Of a stretch of 5,273 nt of DNA, positions 1 to 5,273 are shown in pieces. Each line of letters starts with the position of its first letter. Position 1 is the first letter of the stretch. The notes under the pieces were generated by a model. It did no database searches, had not been told where the DNA came from, and saw only the letters and a program-made list of their open reading frames with translations. A program made the translations under genes and the position numbers. This stretch comes from SAR202 cluster bacterium. GTDB taxonomy: Bacteria > Chloroflexota > Dehalococcoidia > Lucifugimonadales > UBA826. The stretch covers positions 1-5,273 of the forward strand of contig VFFY01000083.1 of NCBI GenBank assembly GCA_009392675.1, in the 5' to 3' direction.

Positions 1-106
1 AGTATAAAATTCTACCACAGTTGGCCACTCCACACCCGGTATATATCTATTTTATATAAATAAAGAGTATTAATGGAGCACCAATTATGCTGAATCGTGT
101 CTGAAT

Positions 107-1318
107 TTATAGTACTTTATACCCTGTTGCCTGGACAGACATTATCTTATTCTCGTCCCATGGGTGAGCCTTGGCTACTTCCTCATTGATATCAGCTCCC
201 CAGCCGGGTTTATTAGGAACTGTCATATACCCGTCTAGTAATTCTGGGGTGGAAGTGGTCAATTCATCCTTCCATGGAACATCGTCAATGTCTATTTCCA
301 TTATCCGAACATTGGGTAATGAAGCACACAGTGAGGCACTTACAAATGTAGATAGATGGCTATAATAATTGTGAGGGGCCATATTATGTTGAAATACCTC
401 GGCTAGGTCTCCAACCTTTTTGGACTGACTGAAACCATTCCACGGAACATCGATCATAAACATATCCGCGGAGTGATTTTCAAAATAAGGGAGGTAATCG
501 CTCATGTAAAACAGGTTTTCTCCAGTACAAATCCGAGTATCAGTAGAGTCTTTAATCTGTCTTAGACTCAAAGGATCATACATATCGATTTCTAGCCATA
601 ACATGTCAAATTTCTCAAGCACTTTAGCAATTCTTAAACAAGCTTCTGTTTTGAAATGAAAATTTAAATCCAAATTGATATCTATATCATCGCCAACCGC
701 ATCTCTAAAAGTACCAATGAGGGTTTCTATATGGGGAATTAGCCATTTTGGAGCTATTTGATCTGTACTGCCAGCCCCGCCAAAAGAACCCCCTCCGAAT
801 GTTGCATTCTGTCCAGGGAGCAAAAGGTTAGTTTTAAGAGCCGTAAACCCTTTACTTTTAACTTCTTTACCCAACCTAGTAACATCTTCCCAGCTTTCTA
901 TAGGCGGGGTACCTAGAATATCCGTATGCCTAATCCTGCTGGAACCACAATGAGACCAATAAACTCTCACTTTGTCTCTAGTTGGTCCGCCGAATAGCTC
1001 GGCCACAGATATATTTAATGATTTAGCTTTAATATCAATAAAAGCGCAATCCAGCCCTGCTAAGGCCTTGGCAGCTATCCCGCCTTTACTAGCTCTTGTC
1101 CCTATATACATTTCTTGAAATCTCATTTCAAAGGCACATGGGTCTTTGCCAATTAAAACAGGTTTCAGGTCCCTGATAACACCTTCAATCCCGTGCGGTA
1201 ATTTTCCATCGCTACATTCTCCCCAACCAGTAATACCTTCATCAGTTTCAACTTTAACAAAGGTCCAGGGCCGCCAACCGGCATCCACTATCAAAGTGTC
1301 TATATTGGTTATTTTCAT
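107..1318 (-). CDS. Mandelate racemase/muconate lactonizing enzyme family protein (enolase superfamily), probable sugar-acid dehydratase
   Basis: Cytoplasmic Mg2+-dependent enzyme that abstracts a proton next to a carboxylate; many relatives dehydrate sugar acids. The 403-residue product has the two-domain layout: an N-terminal capping domain (about 1-120, with TDEGITGWGECSDG at 25-38) and a TIM barrel. Likely metal ligands are D217 (NLDLNFHF), E243 (LWLEIDMYDP) and E267 (TGENLF). D290 (MIDVPWNG) and H316 (APHNYYSH) form the barrel-end Asp-His pair, spaced as in galactonate dehydratase. On the second barrel strand K162-T-N164 stands in place of K-x-K, so the second catalytic lysine of racemases is absent; E. 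coli DgoD likewise has K-L-N. A Gly-rich stretch (GGGSFGGAG, 175-183) follows this strand. The ATG has a strong GGGGGA site. The 73-base gap and palindrome upstream suggest it may have its own promoter. The superfamily is firm; the substrate cannot be named. Confidence 0.9.
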   Translation of the reverse strand: MKITNIDTLIVDAGWRPWTFVKVETDEGITGWGECSDGKLPHGIEGVIRDLKPVLIGKDPCAFEMRFQEMYIGTRASKGGIAAKALAGLDCAFIDIKAKSLNISVAELFGGPTRDKVRVYWSHCGSSRIRHTDILGTPPIESWEDVTRLGKEVKSKGFTALKTNLLLPGQNATFGGGSFGGAGSTDQIAPKWLIPHIETLIGTFRDAVGDDIDINLDLNFHFKTEACLRIAKVLEKFDMLWLEIDMYDPLSLRQIKDSTDTRICTGENLFYMSDYLPYFENHSADMFMIDVPWNGFSQSKKVGDLAEVFQHNMAPHNYYSHLSTFVSASLCASLPNVRIMEIDIDDVPWKDELTTSTPELLDGYMTVPNKPGWGADINEEVAKAHPWDENKIMSVQATGYKVL

Positions 1319-1324
1319 TAAATT

Positions 1325-1330
1325 TCCCCC
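1325..1330 (-). promoter_or_regulatory. Ribosome binding site of the enolase-family gene
   Basis: GGGGGA on the coding strand, 6 bases before the ATG at 1316-1318. Strong, well placed, and it supports this start codon. Confidence 0.75.
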
Positions 1331-1368
1331 TGATTAGCATCATTTTTTATAAATTTAACAAATTTGTC

Positions 1369-1388
1369 GACGGAAATGCATTTCCGTC
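1369..1388. repeat. Perfect 20-base palindrome between the acyltransferase and enolase-family genes
   Basis: Half-site GACGGAAATG (1369-1378) is followed directly by its exact reverse complement (1379-1388). On the coding strand it starts 3 bases after the acyltransferase stop codon and ends 50 bases before the enolase-family start. As RNA it could fold into an 8-base stem with a TGCA loop, but no proper U-run follows in either direction, so a standard intrinsic terminator is doubtful. A TCGACA (1365-1370, minus strand) resembling a -35 box overlaps its edge, with TATAAA (1346-1351) after it, but the 13-base spacing is too short for a good sigma-70 promoter. It could be an operator for the enolase-family gene or a weak terminator of the upstream unit. 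Confidence 0.6.
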
Positions 1389-1391
1389 TGT

Positions 1392-2693
1392 TTAGCACCC
1401 GCTTTCCCTACTCCGAAGTGCGACATTTTGATGAGATAGTTCGCTGCCACATTCAGTACAAAATCGTTCCGGATTTTGCAAACTCATTCCACAGGCAGAA
1501 CACACATTTCCAAAATTTGATCCCCGGTGTCGTTTGCCGTTCAAAAATAGGCCTATAAAAGTAGCACGTACAAAATACTGATAAGTTACTAAGCAAACCC
1601 CGGCAGTAAAACTTGTTGCTATGACAAATTTAATTTCTGGGTATATTGGCCACGCAAACATGAAGAATGTCGTAAATGCGACGATAGGCAAATGAATCAG
1701 ATACATCCAATATGAACCATCTGAAATAAATCGGGAAAAACGATTATAAGAACCAAATTTGTCTTCCGCTAGACCAATGAATCCAATTGAAAACAAGACG
1801 CCACCGATAATTTCCATACTATACCGTGTCAGTACAAATAGACTTACATCCGAAGGTCGGTTTTCTCTTATCTCCGTTTGATAAATCACCTCAGTTATAT
1901 CTTTCACTCCTCTTATATCCAACGCTATATACAAAGAAAAGATGAGAATAGCGATTAATAAATAGTATTTCCATTCCTTTCTTATAAAAGAAAACAAAGA
2001 GGGGTTTTTATATAGGCTAAAGCCAAAAAGGAAATATAACCCACTACCGAAGGGATTTATTATTAGCTCTCCTCCTGCCCATAAATTAATGATTCCGCAT
2101 GCGAGCATAAATCCGATTGGGAATTTAGATTTAAAAATAATTACGGCTATAACATTTTTAAGTTTATAAAGAAATAAGGTTAATACCTCCATCCCGCTGC
2201 CGTTTAGTAGGCGCAACAAAGCAACAAAGGATTTGCGGGGAATTCGAAATAGGATCGAAAATAAGACAAATATTAAGAGGTGCCATAAAAACCACAAATG
2301 GAAAGGCTGACCTGTATTCGAGTAGGAAAAGTAAAATTCCCCGGTTCGTCCATATTTCCAAATCCAAGGTAGCGTCAGACCCATAACAGGAAAAAATACC
2401 GCGATCGGTAGCCCAACTCGCAAAACCCGGTTATTACACCAGAACATCCAGGACTTATGAGTAATAATCAAATTAGCAAAAAACCCAGCTAACATGAAAA
2501 ACAATGGCATCCGCCACATATGGATGAATTCAAAAACAATCTTTATCGAGTATGAAGAGCTATTATCGGAAGGCCAAATGGATGACGGCATACCCGGAAT
2601 GTATGGAAGGGCAGCGTGCAGGACTATTCCCAAAACCATGGCAGTGCCCCTCAAGGCATCTAGTCCATGATACCGGGGCATTGAAGTGTTCAT
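1392..2693 (-). CDS. Acyltransferase-3 family membrane protein (OpgC/MdoC-like) with C-terminal zinc ribbon
   Basis: Probable integral membrane O-acyltransferase that decorates an extracytoplasmic glycan or lipid; the substrate is unknown. In the 433-residue product the N-terminus HGLDALRGTAMVLGIVLHA carries the family's R-x10-H motif (R15, H26). It is followed by HMWRMPLFFMLAGFF (58-72), HLWFLWHLLIF (132-142) and YWMYLIHLPIV (328-338), all typical of the OpgC/MdoC-like branch. About ten hydrophobic segments span residues 16-380. After the last one, a basic linker (KRHR, 387-390) leads to a zinc-ribbon-like tail, CxxCG (398-402) and CxxCG (412-416), an unusual addition to this family. The ATG at 2691-2693 is the first possible start, since an in-frame TGA lies four codons upstream; its ribosome binding site is weak. 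Cotranscription with moaC is likely from the 24-base gap, though a functional link to Moco is not evident. The family is confident, the specific role is not. Confidence 0.88.
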   Translation of the reverse strand: MNTSMPRYHGLDALRGTAMVLGIVLHAALPYIPGMPSSIWPSDNSSSYSIKIVFEFIHMWRMPLFFMLAGFFANLIITHKSWMFWCNNRVLRVGLPIAVFFPVMGLTLPWIWKYGRTGEFYFSYSNTGQPFHLWFLWHLLIFVLFSILFRIPRKSFVALLRLLNGSGMEVLTLFLYKLKNVIAVIIFKSKFPIGFMLACGIINLWAGGELIINPFGSGLYFLFGFSLYKNPSLFSFIRKEWKYYLLIAILIFSLYIALDIRGVKDITEVIYQTEIRENRPSDVSLFVLTRYSMEIIGGVLFSIGFIGLAEDKFGSYNRFSRFISDGSYWMYLIHLPIVAFTTFFMFAWPIYPEIKFVIATSFTAGVCLVTYQYFVRATFIGLFLNGKRHRGSNFGNVCSACGMSLQNPERFCTECGSELSHQNVALRSRESGC

Positions 2694-2695
2694 GT

Positions 2696-2716
2696 GTGAT
2701 CTTCAGAGCCGATCAC
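2696..2716. repeat. Small inverted repeat between moaC and the acyltransferase gene
   Basis: Perfect 6-base arms GTGATC (2696-2701) and GATCAC (2711-2716) with a 9-base spacer, filling most of the 24-base gap between the moaC stop and the acyltransferase ATG. In RNA it could form a small hairpin covering the weak GAAG-like ribosome binding site of the downstream gene. There is no U-tract, so it is not a convincing terminator. A match of this size can also occur by chance. Confidence 0.35.
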
Positions 2717-2717
2717 T

Positions 2718-3215
2718 TTATTTTATGGAAGGAGGTTCAAAGGCAAAATTACCAGATTGCCCTCCTGATTTGGTAGCCAGCCATACCCTGAAATTCATAC
2801 TTCTATCAACAGCTTTACACATATCATAGATCGTGAGTGCGGTTATAGAAGCTCCTGTCAATGCTTCCATCTCAACCCCCGTTTTACCGTTAGTTTTAAC
2901 GATAGATGCGATTTTAACCCTCTTATTTTCTTCATCTAATTGGATATCTACCTTTACCTGGCTGATTGGTAAAGGATGACATAGTGGTATCAATTTGGAG
3001 GTCTCCTTAGCAGCCATTATGCCCGCGATACGGGCCGTGGCTATCACATCTCCTTTATCAAAAGAATTATCCCGAATCAGAGCGATGGTTTCTCTCTCCA
3101 TATATACTTCGGCTTTCGCCTCAGCAATTCTCTCGGTGCTTGGCTTTGATCCTACATCAACCATATTCGCAGCGCCGGTTTCATTAACATGAGTTAATCT
3201 TTTTTCTCTAGACAC
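2718..3215 (-). CDS. moaC: Cyclic pyranopterin monophosphate synthase MoaC
   Basis: Converts the MoaA product 3',8-cyclo-7,8-dihydro-GTP into cyclic pyranopterin monophosphate (cPMP), the first stable molybdenum cofactor precursor. The GTG at 3213-3215 gives 165 residues, close to the usual ~160. Visible family motifs are THVNETG and MVDV (8-21), KGDV with K54, ARIAGIMAAK (61-70), PLCHP (77-81), KTGVEMEALT (111-120), YDMCKA with D131 and K134 (130-135), and KSGGQSG (149-155). K54, D131 and K134 align with E. coli catalytic K51, D128 and K131. The frame stays open upstream to an ATG at 3315-3317, but that start would lie inside rnhA, add 34 non-conserved residues, and lacks the strong GAGGAG that precedes the GTG. 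It sits 31 bases after rnhA and 24 bases before the acyltransferase gene. Confidence 0.97.
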   Translation of the reverse strand: MSREKRLTHVNETGAANMVDVGSKPSTERIAEAKAEVYMERETIALIRDNSFDKGDVIATARIAGIMAAKETSKLIPLCHPLPISQVKVDIQLDEENKRVKIASIVKTNGKTGVEMEALTGASITALTIYDMCKAVDRSMNFRVWLATKSGGQSGNFAFEPPSIK

Positions 3216-3221
3216 TTTTGG

Positions 3222-3227
3222 CTCCTC
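3222..3227 (-). promoter_or_regulatory. Ribosome binding site that fixes the moaC GTG start
   Basis: GAGGAG on the coding strand, 6 bases before GTG at 3213-3215, within the 31-base gap after rnhA. This near-ideal placement, together with the MoaC homology beginning a few codons later, is the reason for preferring GTG over the upstream ATG at 3315-3317. Confidence 0.85.
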
Positions 3228-3246
3228 TGATGTAAATATTATGCTG

Positions 3247-3675
3247 CTATCTTTCCTTAGCCACCTTTGAGGCTTCCTCATACGCCAATTGATCGGCTTC
3301 TTCATTAAAACGATCACCAGAATGACCTTTCACCCATTCCCATTCAACATTTCTCGCTCCTACCTCGTTATCTAACAAGGGCCATAAATCTTGATTTTTC
3401 TTTCTCTTCCAATTCTTTGTCATGGTATTTATGACGTACGTTGAATCAGAAAAAATTCTCACATCGACATTTCTAGGAATAGTTCTCAATGCTTCAAGCA
3501 CCGCCGTGATCTCCATTCTGTTATTGGTGGTATTTTCTTCCGCTCCATGAAGTTGTTTCTTTTCTCCGTTTTCAAAAATGACGGCCCCCCAGCCACCAGG
3601 ACCAGGATTCCCCAAGCATGCGCCATCGGTATATATTACTATCCGGGTTTCTCCTGCGTTTTTACTATCCTCCAA
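3247..3675 (-). CDS. rnhA: Ribonuclease HI, TTG start, short handle
   Basis: Endonuclease that cuts the RNA strand of RNA/DNA hybrids, removing R-loops and replication primers; cytoplasmic. The 142-residue product has all five active-site residues of the family: D17 (YTDGA), E55 (NRMEI), D77 (SDSTYV), H118 (VKGHSG) and D128 (NEEADQLA). No N-terminal hybrid-binding domain is present. The stretch between SDSTYV and DLWPLL (residues 82-95) is about 13 residues shorter than in E. coli RNase HI, so the basic protrusion ('handle') is reduced, although basic residues KRKK remain. The start is TTG at 3673-3675: a TAG lies five codons upstream in frame and no ATG or GTG comes between. It overlaps moaA by 11 bases. 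An ATA at 3640-3642, 8 bases after AGGAG, would also begin at the conserved core but is a very rare start codon. The function is secure; the exact start is not. Confidence 0.95.
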   Translation of the reverse strand: MEDSKNAGETRIVIYTDGACLGNPGPGGWGAVIFENGEKKQLHGAEENTTNNRMEITAVLEALRTIPRNVDVRIFSDSTYVINTMTKNWKRKKNQDLWPLLDNEVGARNVEWEWVKGHSGDRFNEEADQLAYEEASKVAKER

Positions 3676-4681
3676 TGTGATACATCTCTACCTTTTTTCT
3701 TTTTCCTGTTTCTTCAGATCGTTCTTCGGAATATCGATCCTCTCTCTTACCCCAGATCCCAATGATGGTGTTTTTGATTTCATCATCAGTGGATCCGTTT
3801 CGTAACCATTTCCTTAGATCAGTTCCTGATTCTGCAAAAAGGCAGGTGACGGCTTTTCCTTCCGGAGACAATCGCATTCGTGAGCAGTCTCCACAAAATG
3901 GTTGGGATACTGAGGAGATAACACCAAATTCTCCTTGCCCATCCTTATAGCGATATCTTTTTGCGACTTCCCCAGGGTAAGTGGGACCTACCGGATCAGC
4001 CGGAAATGTTTGTCTTATTAGCTCAACAATTTCATTAGCAGGGACAACCTGCTCTAGCTTCCAATCATTCAACGTCCCAACATCCATATATTCGATAAAC
4101 CGAGGAATATGCCCATTAATCTTGCACCACTCAGCCAAACCCACAACAGTGTGATTATTGACTCCTTTTTGGACAACAGCGTTAATTTTGATTGGGTGCA
4201 AACCAGCTTCTTTCGCTGCCTTTATTCCATCTAGAACACGAGCCGTGCTAAATCCTCTTCCATTCATCTTCTGAAAAATATCATCTTCGAGGGAATCAAG
4301 GCTTACAGTTATCCGTTGCAACCCTGCGTCTTTCAATCTTTGTGCATACCCGGATAGCAAATAGGCATTTGTCGTCATAGCTAAATCTTCAACCCCATCC
4401 ACAGCTGCGATCATACCTACCAATTCCTCTATGTTTTGACGTACAAGAGGCTCTCCACCGGTGATTCTCACCTTTGTCACGCCTAGCCCAACAGCAATAT
4501 TTACTATGCGAGTGATTTCCTCGAAAGTTAGCAGGTCTGCCCTGGGAAGAAATTCATACCGCTCTCCAAAAATTTCAGCCGGCATACAGTAAGGACATCG
4601 AAAGTTACAACGATCTGTTACAGAGATTCTTAAATCTCGAAGTGGTCGGTTGAATGTGTCAAATATCGGAATGTTTTCCAT
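3665..4681 (-). CDS. moaA: GTP 3',8-cyclase MoaA (radical SAM, molybdenum cofactor biosynthesis)
   Basis: Radical-SAM enzyme that converts GTP to 3',8-cyclo-7,8-dihydro-GTP, the first step of molybdenum cofactor synthesis; MoaC, two genes downstream, completes cPMP. The 338-residue length is normal. The N-terminal SAM cluster motif is C25-x3-C29-x2-C32 within TDRCNFRCPYCMP, followed by the GGEP SAM-binding motif at 75-78, FIEYMDVG near 195-202, and the C-terminal substrate-binding cluster C263-x2-C266-x13-C280. The protein ends in IGG, the conserved C-terminal Gly-Gly tail that is required for MoaA activity, so the gene looks intact and functional. The ATG at 4679-4681 has a good GGGGAG site. 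The gene follows rdgB by 3 bases, and its last codons overlap the rnhA start by 11 bases, so all three are probably cotranscribed. Confidence 0.98.
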   Translation of the reverse strand: MENIPIFDTFNRPLRDLRISVTDRCNFRCPYCMPAEIFGERYEFLPRADLLTFEEITRIVNIAVGLGVTKVRITGGEPLVRQNIEELVGMIAAVDGVEDLAMTTNAYLLSGYAQRLKDAGLQRITVSLDSLEDDIFQKMNGRGFSTARVLDGIKAAKEAGLHPIKINAVVQKGVNNHTVVGLAEWCKINGHIPRFIEYMDVGTLNDWKLEQVVPANEIVELIRQTFPADPVGPTYPGEVAKRYRYKDGQGEFGVISSVSQPFCGDCSRMRLSPEGKAVTCLFAESGTDLRKWLRNGSTDDEIKNTIIGIWGKREDRYSEERSEETGKRKKVEMYHIGG

Positions 4682-4684
4682 TTT

Positions 4685-5273
4685 TTAGTCTCCCCGAAGA
4701 CTAAATACATTTTCTTCCATATACGTTATGGCCTCTCTCATGGCTTCTCCCCTGTGACTAACGGATTCTTTCTCTTGTGAGGTCAATTCTGCCAAGGTCC
4801 TGTTCTTTTCAGGAAAGAAAAATATGGGATCATATCCAAATCCATTCCTTCCTTTCGCGTTCCTCGTAATCCTGCCTTCAATTTTACCCTCAAATGTCAC
4901 CACAGTATCATCAATAGGGTTCCATAGAGCAACAACACATCGAAACCTAGCTGTTAGTTCGTCTTCTGGTATCCCATCTAGATTTGATAACAACAGTTGA
5001 TTCCTGTCAGTGTCATTCTTGCCCTCACCACCGTAGCGGGCAGAATAAATTCCTGGTACCCCACCTAACGCATCTACTTCTATGCCGGAATCATCGGCGA
5101 GAGTCAATCTGCCGGCTAATTTGCCATAGCTCTCGGCTTTCAATATGGCATTTTCTTTAAAAGTTATTCCTGTTTCCTCCACTTCTTCAAACACTTGGAT
5201 CTGTTTAAGAGAAAGCGGCTTATAGGCGCTATTAGATAACATTTTTGTCATCTCATCCATCTTTCCAGAATTG
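4685..5273 (-). CDS. rdgB: XTP/dITP pyrophosphatase (RdgB/HAM1 family), 5'-truncated by window edge
   Basis: Hydrolyses non-canonical purine nucleoside triphosphates (XTP, dITP, ITP) to the monophosphate and pyrophosphate, keeping deaminated bases out of DNA and RNA; a soluble cytoplasmic enzyme. About 195 residues are visible. The first complete codons at the right edge read N-S-G-K, matching the N-terminal substrate-loop motif (T/S-x-N-x-G-K) of the family. The ATG at 5258-5260 is therefore an internal methionine, and roughly ten N-terminal residues including the real start lie outside. Counting from that internal Met, the other hallmarks follow in order: TGITFKENA (30-38), LADDSG with the catalytic Asp pair (55-60), GGVPGIYSARYGG (66-78), FEGKIEG (123-129), GFGYDPIF (140-147) and SHRGEA (168-173). 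The stop (TAA) is 3 bases before the moaA start, and the moaA ribosome binding site lies inside its last codons, suggesting translational coupling. Family assignment is secure. Confidence 0.96.
   Translation of the reverse strand, partial: NSGKMDEMTKMLSNSAYKPLSLKQIQVFEEVEETGITFKENAILKAESYGKLAGRLTLADDSGIEVDALGGVPGIYSARYGGEGKNDTDRNQLLLSNLDGIPEDELTARFRCVVALWNPIDDTVVTFEGKIEGRITRNAKGRNGFGYDPIFFFPEKNRTLAELTSQEKESVSHRGEAMREAITYMEENVFSLRGD
4690..4695 (-). promoter_or_regulatory. Ribosome binding site of moaA
   Basis: GGGGAG on the coding strand, 8 bases before the moaA ATG at 4679-4681. It lies within the final codons of rdgB, so ribosomes finishing rdgB arrive at the moaA start. It supports the ATG chosen for moaA. 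Confidence 0.75.

Noticed and set aside
1..106. Possible promoter or terminator in the AT-rich sequence downstream of the enolase-family gene
   Set aside because: There are TATA-like runs but no paired -35 box at correct spacing, no stable hairpin with a U-run, and no open frame of useful length.
2164..2367. Second minus-strand frame inside the acyltransferase gene
   Set aside because: Completely contained in another frame of a clear membrane-protein gene, with no binding site or recognisable motif.
2695..2716. CRP-like site (TGTGA...TCAC) before the acyltransferase gene
   Set aside because: The half-sites are 13 bases apart instead of 6, so it does not fit a CRP/FNR operator.
2726..2736. 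Perfect-looking Shine-Dalgarno GGAAGGAGGT on the plus strand
   Set aside because: No start codon follows at a suitable distance and it lies in the antisense of the moaC 3' end, where it arises from codons of the MoaC tail.
2552..2776. Plus-strand open frame across the acyltransferase start and moaC end
   Set aside because: It is antisense to two well-supported genes, has no recognisable motif, and has compositional features of a shadow frame.
3216..3317. A longer MoaC starting at the ATG at 3315-3317
   Set aside because: The extra 34 residues lie inside rnhA, show no MoaC similarity and lack a good ribosome binding site, whereas GTG at 3213-3215 has GAGGAG 6 bases upstream and gives the usual family length.
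3547..3805. Two plus-strand open frames over the rnhA/moaA junction
   Set aside because: Both are antisense to conserved coding sequence of moaA and rnhA and show no protein family features.

Overview
The window is a compact, moderately AT-rich bacterial segment in which all six genes lie on the minus strand. Transcription runs from high to low coordinates. I see no RNA gene, CRISPR array, transposase or phage gene. Most genes are spaced by fewer than 35 bases, and purine-rich Shine-Dalgarno sequences precede moaA, moaC and the enolase-family gene. The taxon cannot be fixed from this sequence. A sugar-acid-type enolase-superfamily enzyme beside housekeeping genes would fit an environmental heterotroph, and marine Chloroflexota (SAR202-like) are one group known for many such paralogues, but that is only a weak inference.

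Right part (about 2718-5273) is an operon-like block in the order rdgB, moaA, rnhA, moaC. rdgB (XTP/dITP pyrophosphatase) runs off the right edge: the reading frame stays open to the last base and shows the family's N-terminal N-x-G-K motif, so the true start is outside. moaA (GTP 3',8-cyclase) follows after 3 bases. rnhA (RNase HI) starts with a TTG codon overlapping the end of moaA by 11 bases. moaC (cyclic pyranopterin monophosphate synthase) follows 31 bases later from a GTG with an excellent Shine-Dalgarno. MoaA and MoaC together make the first molybdenum-cofactor intermediate, cPMP, from GTP. RdgB and RNase HI look after nucleotide-pool and RNA/DNA-hybrid hygiene. No other Moco gene is in view.

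Middle part (1392-2693) is a multi-pass membrane acyltransferase of the acyltransferase-3 (OpgC/MdoC-like) family, only 24 bases after moaC. Its C-terminus carries a four-cysteine zinc-ribbon-like tail, the most unusual protein feature here.

Left part (107-1318) is a mandelate racemase/muconate lactonizing enzyme family protein of the enolase superfamily, probably a sugar-acid dehydratase or a relative. It is separated from the acyltransferase by 73 bases that hold a perfect 20-base palindrome and a strong Shine-Dalgarno, so it may be a separate transcription unit. Bases 1-106 are AT-rich non-coding sequence downstream of this gene with nothing I can identify.

I found no convincing undescribed multi-gene system. 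The points worth a second look are the zinc-ribbon acyltransferase, the palindrome, the Gly-rich insertion and K-x-N motif in the enolase-family protein, the shortened RNase HI handle, and start-codon corrections for rdgB, rnhA and moaC.
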